Source: Neorhizobium galegae
GTDB taxonomy: Bacteria; Pseudomonadota; Alphaproteobacteria; Rhizobiales; Rhizobiaceae
Length of the DNA: 64,000 bases
NCBI RefSeq assembly: GCF_021391675.1
Contig: NZ_CP090095.1
Coordinates: 625,501-689,500, forward strand
Direction: 5' to 3'
Below the pieces are notes generated by a model. That model did not search any database. It worked only from the letters and a program-made list of their open reading frames with translations, and was not told the DNA's origin. The position numbers and the translations under genes are program-made. Shown here piece after piece: positions 25,058 through 34,531 of this stretch (the stretch's first letter is position 1; each line of letters opens with the position of its first letter).

Positions 25058-26632
25058 TCAAGGCATCTTGCATTCGAAGTTCGCACCATCCTTCACATCG
25101 CCGTTGCCGGAATATTTGGCCGATTGCGGGTAGGGGCAGAGCGGCCGGGTCATCGCCGGCTTGCCGTCCTTGATCTGGCTTGCCTGGATCACCGTCGGCG
25201 CCTTGCCGTTTTCCACCCAGTCCATCAGTGGCGTGAAGGCATCGAAGACATCCGTGCCGTAACCCGCGGTGCAGTGGAACATGCCGGGCACCATGAACAG
25301 GCGATAGAACTCCGCCGTCCGCTCTGCGCCCATCTGTTTGCGGACGGCTTCATAATAGTTGACGCCCATCATCGGGTTGAGCGCCGGGTCGGACCAGCCG
25401 AAATAGGTGATCATCCGACCGCCGCGCTTCTGGAATTCGCTGAGGTCCGGATTGGTCGCGTCGACGATCTCGCGGATCGCCCCGATCTTCGGATATTCCG
25501 TGTCGAAGTCGAATGTCTTCCAGTCGATCGCTTTTCCGGAGGCGGGCAGCATCGCCATGTTCTTGACGAAGGTCTCGCCATAAGCGAGTTGCCGGCTTGG
25601 CCCCGGATCGGACACCATCCACATGTCCCAGCCGCTCACGCCGGTCGGATCAACGCCTTCGGTCCCCAACTGCACACCGGGGAAAATAGTCTCGCCCTTG
25701 ATCTTCACGCCGCCCGCCAGCGTCTTCAGCGTGTCCGCCTGCGCCGGCGTGAAGCAGTCGGAACCGCCCGCCTCGCAGATCTTCAGGTCCTTGGCCGGAT
25801 CGAAATTGCACTGGCGCGGATCGGCAATCAGCCCGTCCTTGGCGCCGTCGATCGCATCGCACTTGTCCATCACCGCCTTGGCGAGAACTGGAAGCTGCGC
25901 CCGGCTGATCGGCGCCTTGAGCAGCGCCCGCGCATTCCAGACACCCCAGATCTGCGTATTGGTGAGATCGAGGACAGGCGCTCCGGCGAGAATGCCGTCG
26001 AAGTCGCCGGGGTAGCGCTGTGCCGCCATCAGCCCCTGGCGCCCACCCGTCGAGCAGCCATCCCAGTAGGAGAACGACGGATGCCGGTCGTAATAGCGTG
26101 CGGCGATCGCCTTGGCCGTATCGACGGTGACATGCACGGCGCGCGAGCCGTAGTCGATCAAGAGGCCGAGATCCTGCGCGAAATCCCCGAGCTTGTAGCT
26201 GACCGCATCATGGCCGGTATTCTGCTGGACGGTGAGGAAACCCTTCGAAAGCGCCGCGTTGCGAGTCGCGATCCGCGACGCCGCGGCAAGATCCTCCCCG
26301 GCAAAACCGCCATTGCCGAACATGTACAGCCGCCGGTTCCAATTGTCGGGCAGGGTGATCTCGAAGCGCACCTGCGGCCGGATATAGCCGGTCACCTGGC
26401 AATGGCCGGGGACCGTTCCCACGCCGGCGACGTGCGTGGCTTTCAGGGTGGTGACGTCGGCGAAGGATTGGCTGTTCAGCATGCCGCAGGCGATCTGCGG
26501 CGAGACGGTGGCGGATGCGAAATCCGGCCTGTCCTTCTGGTCGATGAAACTGCTTCTGTTTTGCGCGAGCGCCGGAGTGAAGGCCGCAAGCGTCACTAAC
26601 GCGCAGGGCGCCAGCAGAACGGGTCGTGTCAT
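25058..26632 (-). CDS. Tannase / feruloyl esterase family protein (secreted)
   Basis: A 524-residue esterase. The start MTRPVLLAPCALVTLAAFTPALA is a clear signal peptide, so it is exported. The catalytic motif GCSTGGRQG holds Cys193 and Ser194, and MFHCTAGYG near the C-terminus supplies the His-Cys pair: the CS-D-HC arrangement of the family. It hydrolyses esters of gallate or hydroxycinnamates. The ATG at 26632 has GGGAGGAGA upstream. Its likely phenolic acid products could feed the LigAB pathway 12 kb away, which is inference. Confidence 0.88.
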   Translation of the reverse strand: MTRPVLLAPCALVTLAAFTPALAQNRSSFIDQKDRPDFASATVSPQIACGMLNSQSFADVTTLKATHVAGVGTVPGHCQVTGYIRPQVRFEITLPDNWNRRLYMFGNGGFAGEDLAAASRIATRNAALSKGFLTVQQNTGHDAVSYKLGDFAQDLGLLIDYGSRAVHVTVDTAKAIAARYYDRHPSFSYWDGCSTGGRQGLMAAQRYPGDFDGILAGAPVLDLTNTQIWGVWNARALLKAPISRAQLPVLAKAVMDKCDAIDGAKDGLIADPRQCNFDPAKDLKICEAGGSDCFTPAQADTLKTLAGGVKIKGETIFPGVQLGTEGVDPTGVSGWDMWMVSDPGPSRQLAYGETFVKNMAMLPASGKAIDWKTFDFDTEYPKIGAIREIVDATNPDLSEFQKRGGRMITYFGWSDPALNPMMGVNYYEAVRKQMGAERTAEFYRLFMVPGMFHCTAGYGTDVFDAFTPLMDWVENGKAPTVIQASQIKDGKPAMTRPLCPYPQSAKYSGNGDVKDGANFECKMP

Positions 26633-26747
26633 CAAGTTCTCCTCCCAAAGACTGTTTGACGACGACAGGATGCCGCAGGAGGGAGGGGGCAACAAATAGA
26701 AAAACCGCCGCCACCCATAACCTGTAGGTTGTCGTCGGGGGCGCGGT

Positions 26748-27140
26748 CTAGTTGAGGACGCGCATCAGGCCCGGTGAATCCAGCGAGAAGGCCGGAATCG
26801 TCACCTCGAAGGTCTCGCCTTCATCGGTCTGCATATCGTAATGACCGAACATCAGCCCGGATGGCGTGTCGAGAGGACAGCCCGAGGAATATTCGTAACT
26901 GTCGCCGGGCTTCAGCCGCGGCTGCTCGCCGACGACCCCCGGCCCGTCCACTTCATCGACGATACCGTTCTGGTCGGTAATGTGCCAGTAGCGATGCACG
27001 AGCTGCACGGTAAGCGTCGAATGGTTCTCTATGACGATGCGATATCCCCAGACATAGCGGCTCTCTTCCGGATTGGATTGCTCCTCCAGATAGTATGGCT
27101 CAACGGCGACATCGATATCTCGTGTCCGGGCGCGATACAT
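26748..27140 (-). CDS. apaG: ApaG protein
   Basis: A 130-residue ApaG with the FN3-like domain: conserved [24 protein letters not shown] and the GVVGEQPRL loop followed by [14 protein letters not shown]. Its precise role is unsettled; E. coli apaG mutants alter Co/Mg handling. I prefer the ATG at 27140 to one at 27155. Confidence 0.93.
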   Translation of the reverse strand: MYRARTRDIDVAVEPYYLEEQSNPEESRYVWGYRIVIENHSTLTVQLVHRYWHITDQNGIVDEVDGPGVVGEQPRLKPGDSYEYSSGCPLDTPSGLMFGHYDMQTDEGETFEVTIPAFSLDSPGLMRVLN

Positions 27141-27251
27141 GCGACACCTCAACAACTCTTACTGGTTCGATATTGTACAGGGGGGCCGCAAGGTCAAGAA
27201 TTCTCGCGGTTCGAACAACCGAGTGTGAGCATTTGTTGAAGTTAAGGATAA

Positions 27252-27289
27252 CCGGGATGGTGAATCTCGTGGTCGATCCACCATCCCGG
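27252..27289 (-). terminator. Stem-loop after metZ
   Basis: Eleven complementary bases, CCGGGATGGTG / CACCATCCCGG, enclose a 16-nt loop just after the metZ stop. No U-tract follows on the minus strand, so it may stabilise the mRNA end rather than terminate by itself. Confidence 0.5.
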
Positions 27290-27300
27290 AAAGCGAAGAC

Positions 27301-28485
27301 TTACATGCCGGCCTTGGACAGCGCCTGGGCGAAATCCTCGATCAGGTCATCAGTATCCTCGATGCCGGCAGACAGGCGCACGGTGCCGGGCGAAATGCCG
27401 AGTTCGGCACGGGCCTCATCCGTCAGGTTCTTGTGCGTCGTTGTCGCCGGATGGGTGATCAGGCTCTTGGCGTCGCCGAGATTGTTGGAAATCTGCACGA
27501 TCTCCAGCGCGTTCTGCAGCTTGAAGGCCGCGTCCTTGCCGCCCTTCAGCTCGAAGCACACAAGCGTGGAGCCGCCCGTCATCTGCCGGGCGATGATATC
27601 CGCCTGCGGATGGTCCTTGCGGCCCGGATAGATGACCTTTGCGACCTGGTTCTGGTCGGCGAGGAAGTCGGCGATCTTCGAGGCGCTCTCCGTCTGCTGC
27701 TTGACGCGCAGCGGCAAGGTCTCGATGCCCTTCAGCAGCGTCCAGGCATTGAACGGCGACATGGCCGGGCCGGTGTGGCGGAAATAGTCGTGCAGGTTCT
27801 CGTCGATCCAGGCTTTGTCGGAAAGCACGACGCCACCGAGGCAGCGGCCCTGGCCGTCGATGTGCTTGGTCGCGGAGTAGACGACGATATGGGCGCCGAG
27901 TTCCAGCGGCTTCTGGAAGAGCGGGGTCGCAAACACGTTGTCGACGACGACCTTGGCGCCGATCTGGTTGGCGAGCTTGGCAACGCCGGCAATGTCGACC
28001 ACTTCGAGCGTCGGGTTGGTCGGGCTTTCCAGGAAGAACACCTTGGTCTTCGGGGTGATCGCCTTTTCCCAGTTTTCCAGGAAGCGCCCGTCGACCAGCG
28101 TGCATTCGATGCCGTATTTCGGAGCGAGCGTCTCGACCACCCAGCGGCAGGAGCCGAACAGGGCGCGTGCGGCGACGATATGGTCGCCGGCCTTCAGCTG
28201 GCAGAGGATCGCGGCGGTGACGGCAGCCATGCCCGAGGCGGTGGCGCGCGCATCTTCGGCGCCTTCCAGCATGCACATGCGCTTTTCGAACATGTCGTTG
28301 GTCGGGCTGCCGTAACGCGCGTAGATGAAGCCGTCTGTCTCGCCCTTGAAGCGCGCTTCCGCCGCTTCCGACGTGTCATAGACGAACCCTTGCGTCAGGA
28401 AGATCGCTTCCGAGGTTTCGCCATATTGCGAGCGCAACGTGCCGCCGTGTACGAGCTGAGTTGCCGGGCGCCATTTGTTAGTCAT
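27301..28485 (-). CDS. metZ: O-succinylhomoserine sulfhydrylase
   Basis: A 394-residue Cys/Met-metabolism PLP enzyme. The PLP lysine is K207 in YSATKHIDG; RYGSPTND and the C-terminal RLSAGIED are typical. MetZ makes homocysteine from O-succinylhomoserine and sulfide. A SAM-II riboswitch with a terminator precedes it, which strongly supports methionine biosynthesis over methionine gamma-lyase. The ATG at 28485 is correct; an open extension to 28890 is the riboswitch region. Confidence 0.94.
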   Translation of the reverse strand: MTNKWRPATQLVHGGTLRSQYGETSEAIFLTQGFVYDTSEAAEARFKGETDGFIYARYGSPTNDMFEKRMCMLEGAEDARATASGMAAVTAAILCQLKAGDHIVAARALFGSCRWVVETLAPKYGIECTLVDGRFLENWEKAITPKTKVFFLESPTNPTLEVVDIAGVAKLANQIGAKVVVDNVFATPLFQKPLELGAHIVVYSATKHIDGQGRCLGGVVLSDKAWIDENLHDYFRHTGPAMSPFNAWTLLKGIETLPLRVKQQTESASKIADFLADQNQVAKVIYPGRKDHPQADIIARQMTGGSTLVCFELKGGKDAAFKLQNALEIVQISNNLGDAKSLITHPATTTHKNLTDEARAELGISPGTVRLSAGIEDTDDLIEDFAQALSKAGM

Positions 28486-28504
28486 GCGTGTTCCCCATTC
28501 AGAA

Positions 28505-28534
28505 CAAAAAAACCGGTCGCATAAGCAGACCGGT
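28505..28534 (-). terminator. Riboswitch-controlled terminator of metZ
   Basis: On the minus strand ACCGGTC, a 9-nt loop and GACCGGT are followed by seven T, ending 19 bp before the metZ ATG. The 5' arm can instead pair with GACCGG at 28542-28547 (antiterminator), which SAM would sequester in the aptamer pseudoknot. Confidence 0.85.
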
Positions 28535-28540
28535 TTCGCA

Positions 28541-28599
28541 CCCGGTCTTTTTAGCCACTTATTTAACGTGGCTGCAAGCCGACCGGCCAAATCACCACG
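28541..28599 (-). ncRNA. SAM-II riboswitch aptamer
   Basis: On the minus strand the conserved core is seen: CGTGG, TGATTTGG, then GCTTGCAGCCACG, TTAAA, AAGTGGCTAAAAAG and ACCGGG. P1 pairs CGTGG (28595-28599) with CCACG (28567-28571). The pseudoknot pairs CCGGTC of loop 1 (28581-28586) with GACCGG (28542-28547). SAM-II occurs upstream of methionine genes in alphaproteobacteria; here it should switch metZ off when SAM is high. Confidence 0.92.
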
Positions 28600-28681
28600 G
28601 GATAAGAGTGGCATAGCGCCGCGCCCCGCTTGCGTCAATGGCTCGCATTTGGTTTTGTCGCCTCGAAAACTTGAGAGAGAC

Positions 28682-29776
28682 ATGATGGCTCGCGAAACAG
28701 GAATTTTGGCGGACCGCGCAATCGCGGCGCTTTTCGACAGTGGACGGCTGATCTCCGAGCGCGAGCTCGATCTGGACCAGATCCAGCCTGCAAGCCTCGA
28801 CCTGCGCCTCGGCGCCAAGGCGTTTCGCGTCCGCGCGAGCTTCATGCCGGGCCCGACGAGCCTCGTCTCCGACAAGCTCGATCGCCTCAAGCTGCACGTG
28901 ATCGACCTCTCCGAAGCCGCTGTGCTCGAGACCGGCTGCGTCTACATCGTGCCGCTGATGGAACGGCTCGACCTGCCGGCCAACATGTCCGCCTCCGCCA
29001 ATCCGAAAAGCTCTACCGGCCGGCTCGATATTTTTACCCGGGTCATCACCGATTACGCACAGGAATTCGACAAGATCCCCGCCGGATATTCCGGTCCGCT
29101 CTATCTTGAAATCTCGCCGCGTACTTTCCCGATCGTGGTGCGCCGCGGTTCGCGCCTGTCGCAGATCCGTTTCCGTGTCGGCAACGCGCTGCTTGGCGAG
29201 CCGGATCTCCTGCGGCTCCACAACGACGAAACCCTGGTGGCGTCCGCCAGGCCGAATGTCTCCGGTGGCGGCATCGCCCTGTCGATCGATCTTTCCGGCG
29301 ACAGCGTCGGCCTGATCGGTTATCGCGGCAAACACCACACGGCCGTCGTCGATGTCGACAAGAAGGCCCAGCACGACATCTTCGATTTCTGGGAACCGCT
29401 TTACAGCCGCGGCCGCAACGAACTGATCCTCGATCCGGACGAATTCTATATCCTCGTCTCGCGCGAGGCGGTGCACGTGCCGCCGCTCTATGCGGCTGAG
29501 ATGACACCCTTCGATCCGCTGGTCGGCGAATTCCGCGTCCATTATGCCGGTTTCTTCGATCCGGGCTTCGGCCACGAGGCGGCCGGCGGACGTGGCAGCC
29601 GTGCCGTGCTCGAAGTGCGCAGTCACGAGGTCCCCTTCATCCTCGAAGACGGCCAGATCGTCGGCCGCCTGGTCTACGAACACATGATGGAAAAACCCGA
29701 AGGCATGTACGGCGCCGGCCTCGGCTCCAACTACCAGGCCCAGGGCCTGAAGCTGTCCAAGCATTTTCGCGTCTGA
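28682..29776 (+). CDS. dcd: 2'-deoxycytidine 5'-triphosphate deaminase (long form)
   Basis: A 364-residue Dcd. The N-terminal half has IQPASLDLRLG and the NPKSSTGRLD motif used for substrate binding; a second beta-rich Dcd-like half follows. About twice the length of E. coli Dcd, as in the alphaproteobacterial two-domain form. It deaminates dCTP to dUTP for thymidylate synthesis. Two in-frame ATGs (28682, 28685) are possible. A tRNA-Gly gene follows. Confidence 0.9.
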   Translation: MMARETGILADRAIAALFDSGRLISERELDLDQIQPASLDLRLGAKAFRVRASFMPGPTSLVSDKLDRLKLHVIDLSEAAVLETGCVYIVPLMERLDLPANMSASANPKSSTGRLDIFTRVITDYAQEFDKIPAGYSGPLYLEISPRTFPIVVRRGSRLSQIRFRVGNALLGEPDLLRLHNDETLVASARPNVSGGGIALSIDLSGDSVGLIGYRGKHHTAVVDVDKKAQHDIFDFWEPLYSRGRNELILDPDEFYILVSREAVHVPPLYAAEMTPFDPLVGEFRVHYAGFFDPGFGHEAAGGRGSRAVLEVRSHEVPFILEDGQIVGRLVYEHMMEKPEGMYGAGLGSNYQAQGLKLSKHFRV

Positions 29777-29829
29777 CGCCACCTCCGGCTTGACAGCCGA
29801 TGCCGTCTGTTGGAAATCTGCGAACCGAC

Positions 29830-29903
29830 GCGGGTGTAGCTCAATGGTAGAGCAGCAGCTTCCCAAGCTGAATACGAGGGTTCGATTCCCTTCACCCGCT
29901 CCA
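29830..29903 (+). tRNA. tRNA-Gly (anticodon CCC)
   Basis: A 74-nt tRNA with acceptor GCGGGTG / CACCCGC, D-arm TAGCTCAATGGTAGAGC, anticodon loop TTCCCAA, T-arm GGGTTCGATTCCC, discriminator T and encoded CCA. It reads GGG codons. Confidence 0.97.
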
Positions 29904-30074
29904 GCTGCCCCGTCTGCCGGAATGCGACAGTCATCGCCTCCATCACTTGATGATGGAGCGTGGGGTTAGGGAACTGCCCATATTATGGTAAGCTGCCGCT
30001 GAGAATTCCAATAATTAGAACCGGCATGCACCACGAGCCGCCATCGCAGTCGCGATGACAGGGAGGCACCGTCC

Positions 30075-31484
30075 ATGGCTGAGGGCATAGACACGCTTTT
30101 TGCAGAGGCTGCACGCCTGGCCGCCGGCTTCCGCCAGACCGAGCCTCGGCTCCACCGCCCGCAATTGCAGTACCAGGAATGCCTGGCCACACTCGCCGAA
30201 GATCTCCAGGCGGAAACTCTCGCGATGGAGGACGTCCTTCGGCATCTCGTGGAAAAGGCAGAGCCGGGGCTCCACCGAATGACCGGGCCGAGTTTCTTCG
30301 GCTGGGTGATCGGCGGCTCACATCCGATGGGAGTGGCGGCCGATTTCCTCACGAGCTCCTGGGGGCAGAATGCCGGCAATCATACCGCGTCTCCCGCCGC
30401 GGCGTCCTTCGAGAAGGTCGCAGCCACGTGGCTTCTGGACGTTCTCGGCCTGCCTGCGCAATCTTCCGTGGGCTTTGTGACAGGGGCGACTGTCGCCAAC
30501 TTCAGCTGTCTGGCCGCCGCGAGAGGCGAAGTGCTTCGCCGGGCCGACTGGAATGTCGACGCAGACGGGCTTTTCGGTGCGCCGCCGATTACGGTTGTCA
30601 TTGGTGACGATGCCCACACCACCGTTTTCTCAGCCTTGCAGTTCCTGGGGCTTGGGCATGACCGCGTCGTCAGGGTGGCGACCGATCCGCAGGGGCGTAT
30701 TCTTGCCAGGCATTTCGAAGAAGCGGTCAACAAAGCCGATGGGCCCATGATCGCTATCCTTCAGGCTGGGCAACTCAATACAGGGGCCTTCGATCCGTTC
30801 ACCGAGCTTGTCCCGGTCGCCAGGAGCAGGGATGCCTGGGTGCATGTGGATGGTGCATTTGGCCTGTGGGCAAAGGCTTCACCGTCGACGCGGCACCTTT
30901 GTCCCGGAGTGGAGCTGGCGGATAGTTGGGCCACCGACGGCCACAAGTGGCTCCAGACACCCTATGACAGCGGCTACGCGATTGTGAGGGACGAAGTGGC
31001 CCACCGTCGCGCCATGACGATCGCTGCCAGTTACCTCCCCATTGCGGCAGAGGGGGAGCGAGACCCGTCACATTATGTGCCGGAGCTTTCGCGGCGAGCG
31101 CGTGGTTTTGCAACCTGGGCAATGATGAAGCATCTCGGCCGAAACGGCATTGCCGGTCTCGTGGAAGGCTGCTGCTCCTCCGCGCGGATCATTGCCGAGC
31201 ATCTGTCACGCGAGCCAGGCGTCGAAATCCTGAACGAGGTTGACCTCAATCAGCTGATCTGTCGCTTCGGCTCGGATCTCCCGACAACCGACGCCGACGA
31301 CGTCACGAGACGAACCATTACTCGGCTGCAGCGCGAAGGAACGATCTTCGTGACTGGAGCGAGGTGGAGAGGGCTCGACGTTATGCGGATTTCTGTATGC
31401 AACTATCAGACTGACGCGAATACGGCGATGCTGGCCGCGAAGGCTGTGTCGGCAGCGTTCCGGAAGGAGCGGTTGGGCAACTAA
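30075..31484 (+). CDS. PLP-dependent group II decarboxylase
   Basis: A 469-residue aspartate-aminotransferase-fold enzyme. The PLP lysine is K291 in WATDGHKWLQTPYD, HVDGAFG holds the aspartate that contacts the pyridine nitrogen, and FVTGATVANF binds phosphate. The family decarboxylates aromatic amino acids, glutamate or diaminobutyrate; no substrate-specific residue could be read. Single gene between tRNA-Gly and the glp locus, so its role is open. Confidence 0.87.
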   Translation: MAEGIDTLFAEAARLAAGFRQTEPRLHRPQLQYQECLATLAEDLQAETLAMEDVLRHLVEKAEPGLHRMTGPSFFGWVIGGSHPMGVAADFLTSSWGQNAGNHTASPAAASFEKVAATWLLDVLGLPAQSSVGFVTGATVANFSCLAAARGEVLRRADWNVDADGLFGAPPITVVIGDDAHTTVFSALQFLGLGHDRVVRVATDPQGRILARHFEEAVNKADGPMIAILQAGQLNTGAFDPFTELVPVARSRDAWVHVDGAFGLWAKASPSTRHLCPGVELADSWATDGHKWLQTPYDSGYAIVRDEVAHRRAMTIAASYLPIAAEGERDPSHYVPELSRRARGFATWAMMKHLGRNGIAGLVEGCCSSARIIAEHLSREPGVEILNEVDLNQLICRFGSDLPTTDADDVTRRTITRLQREGTIFVTGARWRGLDVMRISVCNYQTDANTAMLAAKAVSAAFRKERLGN

Positions 31485-31550
31485 GCTGCGGCAGGCACCC
31501 CGCCTTGGCCCCAGGAGCGCTGGCGAATGGAGACTTTTGCAGTCGGTGGC

Positions 31551-31575
31551 CGCCGGGCGCGTTGAGCGCCCGGCG
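31551..31575 (-). terminator. GC-rich stem-loop after glpV
   Basis: A perfect 10-bp stem CGCCGGGCGC / GCGCCCGGCG with a 5-nt loop follows the glpV stop by 8 bp. No U-tract is present on the minus strand. It likely marks the 3' end of the long glp transcript. Confidence 0.5.
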
Positions 31576-31583
31576 AACCGGCT

Positions 31584-33314
31584 TTACTTCTTGGCGTCAG
31601 CCCAGCTCTTCACGAGCTCGTCGTAGTTGATGGTGACGGGCTTTTCCTTCTCGTTGGCGACCTTGAGCTGGGGAGCGAGGTTGCCTTTCGCGACGGCATC
31701 CTTGTTCCAGTATGCAAGATCGCGTTCCTCGGCGAGCGCCGGTCCCATGTCACCCTGGACCTTGGCACGCTCCAGGCGCTGCAGGACCTTTTCCTGCTCT
31801 GAGCAAAGCGAGTCCATGGCCGCCTGGGCAGTCTTGGCACCCGAGGACGCATCACCGATCGCCTGCCACCACAGCTGTGCAAGCTTCGGATAGTCAGGCA
31901 CGTTGGTGCCGGTCGGCGACCACTGGACGCGGGCCGGTGAACGATAGAACTCGATCAGGCCGCCGAGTTTCGGCGCGCGGTCCGTGAAGCTCTTGTGCCG
32001 GATGGTGCTCTCGCGGATCAAGGTGAGACCGACATGGCTCTTCTTGACGTCCACCGTCTTCGAGGTGACGAACTGGGCATAGAGCCAGGCCGCCTTGGCG
32101 CGGTTGGTGGGCGTGGATTTCATCAGCGTCCAGGAGCCGACGTCCTGATAGCCGAGCTTCATGCCGTCCTTCCAGTAGACCCCATGCGGAGACGGAGCGA
32201 AACGCCATTTCGGCGTGCCGTCCTGGTTCATGACAGGCAGGCCTGCCTTCACCATGTCGGCGGTGAAAGCCGTGTACATGAACATCTGCTGGGCGATTTC
32301 GCCCTGGGCCGGTACCGGCCCGGATTCCGAGAAGGTCATGCCCTGGGCGGCGGCCGGCGCATAGGCCTTCATCCAGTCGAGATATTTCTGGATGGAGTAG
32401 ACGGCCGCCGGGCCGTTCGTGTCGCCGCCGCGTGCGACGCAGGAGCCGACCGGCTGCGATTTTTCGTTGACCTTGATGCCCCATTCGTCGACCGGCAGGC
32501 CGTTCGGAAGGCCCTTGTCGCCGTTGCCGGCCATGGAGAGCCAGGCGTCGGTGAAGCGCCAGCCCAGCGACGGGTCCTTCTTGCCGTAATCCATGTGGCC
32601 ATAGACCTTCTTGCCGCCCACGTCGCGGCCGGTGAAGAACTCGGCAATATCCTCATAGGCCGACCAGTTGACCGGCACGCCAAGCTCGTAGCCATACTTG
32701 GCCTTGAAGTCGGCCTTGTTCTTGGCGTCGTTGAACCAGTCGTAGCGGAACCAGTAGAGGTTGGCGAACTGCTGGTCCGGCAGCTGGTAGAGCTTCTTGT
32801 CCGGTGCGGTCGTGAACTTCAGGCCGATGAAGTCCTGGAGGTCGAGGCCGGGGTTCGTCACGTCCTTGCCTTCGCCCGCCATCCAGTCGGTGAGCGAGCG
32901 GGCCTGCTGGTAACGCCAATGCGTGCCGATCAGGTCGGAATCGTTGACGTAACCGTCATAGATGTTCTCGCCGGATTGCATCTGGGTCTGCAGCTTTTCA
33001 ACCACGTCGCCTTCGCCGATCAGGTCATGGCTGACCTTGATGCCGGTGATGGCGGCAAAGGCCGGCGCCAGGACCTTCGATTCGTATTCATGCGTGGTGA
33101 TTGTTTCGGAGACGACCTTGATATCCAGGCCGGCAAGCGGTTTTGCCGCATCGATGAACCATTGCATCTCCTTTTCCTGCTCGGCACGGGAAAGCGTCGA
33201 GAGTTCGCCGACTTCCTTGTCCAGGAATTGCTTTGCCTCATCCATGCCGGCATAGGCGGAACCGGTCAGAGCCAGCAGCACCGCTGCCGTCGTTGTCATA
33301 AGATGCCGTCGCAT
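31584..33314 (-). CDS. glpV: Glycerol ABC transporter substrate-binding protein
   Basis: A 576-residue periplasmic binding protein. The start MRRHLMTTTAAVLLALTGSAYA is a Sec signal peptide, and GGGAGGA precedes the ATG at 33314. It is longer than usual sugar-binding proteins, as is typical of the rhizobial glycerol system. It would deliver glycerol to the GlpP/GlpQ permeases. Last gene of the operon; the 75-bp gap to glpU may hold an mRNA processing site. Confidence 0.9.
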   Translation of the reverse strand: MRRHLMTTTAAVLLALTGSAYAGMDEAKQFLDKEVGELSTLSRAEQEKEMQWFIDAAKPLAGLDIKVVSETITTHEYESKVLAPAFAAITGIKVSHDLIGEGDVVEKLQTQMQSGENIYDGYVNDSDLIGTHWRYQQARSLTDWMAGEGKDVTNPGLDLQDFIGLKFTTAPDKKLYQLPDQQFANLYWFRYDWFNDAKNKADFKAKYGYELGVPVNWSAYEDIAEFFTGRDVGGKKVYGHMDYGKKDPSLGWRFTDAWLSMAGNGDKGLPNGLPVDEWGIKVNEKSQPVGSCVARGGDTNGPAAVYSIQKYLDWMKAYAPAAAQGMTFSESGPVPAQGEIAQQMFMYTAFTADMVKAGLPVMNQDGTPKWRFAPSPHGVYWKDGMKLGYQDVGSWTLMKSTPTNRAKAAWLYAQFVTSKTVDVKKSHVGLTLIRESTIRHKSFTDRAPKLGGLIEFYRSPARVQWSPTGTNVPDYPKLAQLWWQAIGDASSGAKTAQAAMDSLCSEQEKVLQRLERAKVQGDMGPALAEERDLAYWNKDAVAKGNLAPQLKVANEKEKPVTINYDELVKSWADAKK

Positions 33315-33389
33315 TTTATCCTCCCAGAGTTTTGCGATTGCCATTTCGTACCGAGTGGCGGTTCTCCCGCCACCTTTTCAGCTTGCCTT

Positions 33390-33671
33390 TCAGACGAAGC
33401 GGAAGACGCCGATTGCGTAGACCACTGCCAGGGCAAGAGCCCACCACAGGTTGGGGCCGATAAGCCCCAGCCATGCGAGATGAATGAATGCCGCGCCGAG
33501 CAGCGAGATGAAGAGCCGATCTCCCCGCGTCGTCTCGAAACGCAGGATGCCGACCCTGGGCGAACCGCCCGGCACGAAATATTCCCAGATGCTCATGCCG
33601 ATGAGCAGGGCGAGGATCGTCAGAAAGAACAGGGCCGTCGGCAGTGTCCAGGCCATCCATGAAAAGCTCAT
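33390..33671 (-). CDS. glpU: Small DUF2160 membrane protein of the glycerol transporter locus
   Basis: A 93-residue protein with three predicted membrane helices around the soluble stretch WEYFVPGGSPRVGILRFETTRGDRLF. DUF2160 proteins are found only beside this glycerol ABC transporter, so it is probably an accessory membrane subunit. The ATG at 33671 follows AGGAAC. Its exact job is unknown. Confidence 0.85.
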   Translation of the reverse strand: MSFSWMAWTLPTALFFLTILALLIGMSIWEYFVPGGSPRVGILRFETTRGDRLFISLLGAAFIHLAWLGLIGPNLWWALALAVVYAIGVFRFV

Positions 33672-33687
33672 GCGTGGTTCCTCCTTG

Positions 33688-34515
33688 TCAGACCCGACCG
33701 AGGGCAAAGCCCTTGGCGATGTAGTTTCGAACGAAATAGATGACGAGTGCGCCGGGAACGATGGTCAGCACGCCGGCGGCTGCCAGCACGCCCCAGTCCA
33801 TGCCCGACGCCGAAACGGTGCGCGTCATGATGGCGGAAATGGGCTTGGCGGCCGTAGTCGTCAGCGTCCGGGCGAGCAGCAGTTCCACCCAGGAAAACAT
33901 GAAGCAGAAGAAGGCCGCGACCCCGATGCCCGAGGCGATCAGCGGCATGAAGATCTTCACGAAGAACCGCGGGAAGGAATAGCCGTCGATATAGGCGGTC
34001 TCGTCGATTTCCTTCGGTACGCCCGACATGAAGCCTTCCAGGATCCAGACAGCAAGCGGCACGTTGAACAGGCAATGGGCGAGGGCGACCGCGATATGGG
34101 TGTCGATGAGACCGAAGGCGGAATAGAGCTGGAAGAAGGGCAGGGCGAAGACGGCGGGCGGCGCCATGCGGTTGGTGAGCAGCCAGAAGAACAGATGTTT
34201 ATCGCCGAGGAACCGATAGCGCGAAAAGGCATAGGCAGCCGGTAATGCCGCCAGAACCGAGATCGCGGTGTTCAGGGCCACATAGATGATCGAATTGATA
34301 TAGCCGTTGTACCAGGAAGGGTCGGTGAAGATGACCATGTAGTTCCTGAGCGTCGGGTTCTGCGGCCAGAGCGAGAAGGCTCCGGTGATCTCGGCGTTCT
34401 CCTTGAAGCTCATGTTGACCAGCCAGTAGATCGGAAGCAGCAGGAAGATGATGTAGATCGTCGAGACCAGCCAGGAGAAATTGCCTGCGGGCTTGTATTT
34501 GATTGCGCGCGCCAT
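33688..34515 (-). CDS. glpQ: Glycerol ABC transporter permease
   Basis: A 275-residue CUT1-type permease with six helices. The cytoplasmic EAA loop reads EGFMSGVPKEIDETAYIDG. It forms the channel with GlpP. The ATG at 34515 is used; 16 bp separate it from glpP, in keeping with one operon. Confidence 0.92.
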   Translation of the reverse strand: MARAIKYKPAGNFSWLVSTIYIIFLLLPIYWLVNMSFKENAEITGAFSLWPQNPTLRNYMVIFTDPSWYNGYINSIIYVALNTAISVLAALPAAYAFSRYRFLGDKHLFFWLLTNRMAPPAVFALPFFQLYSAFGLIDTHIAVALAHCLFNVPLAVWILEGFMSGVPKEIDETAYIDGYSFPRFFVKIFMPLIASGIGVAAFFCFMFSWVELLLARTLTTTAAKPISAIMTRTVSASGMDWGVLAAAGVLTIVPGALVIYFVRNYIAKGFALGRV

Positions 34516-34531
34516 TGTTCTTCTCCCTCCT

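Noticed and set aside
27301..28890. metZ reading frame extended to 28890
   Set aside because: The extension covers the SAM-II aptamer and its terminator; the start is the ATG at 28485.
31995..33662. Long plus-strand frame opposite glpV
   Set aside because: Antisense shadow of the solute-binding protein gene; no domain or ribosome site.
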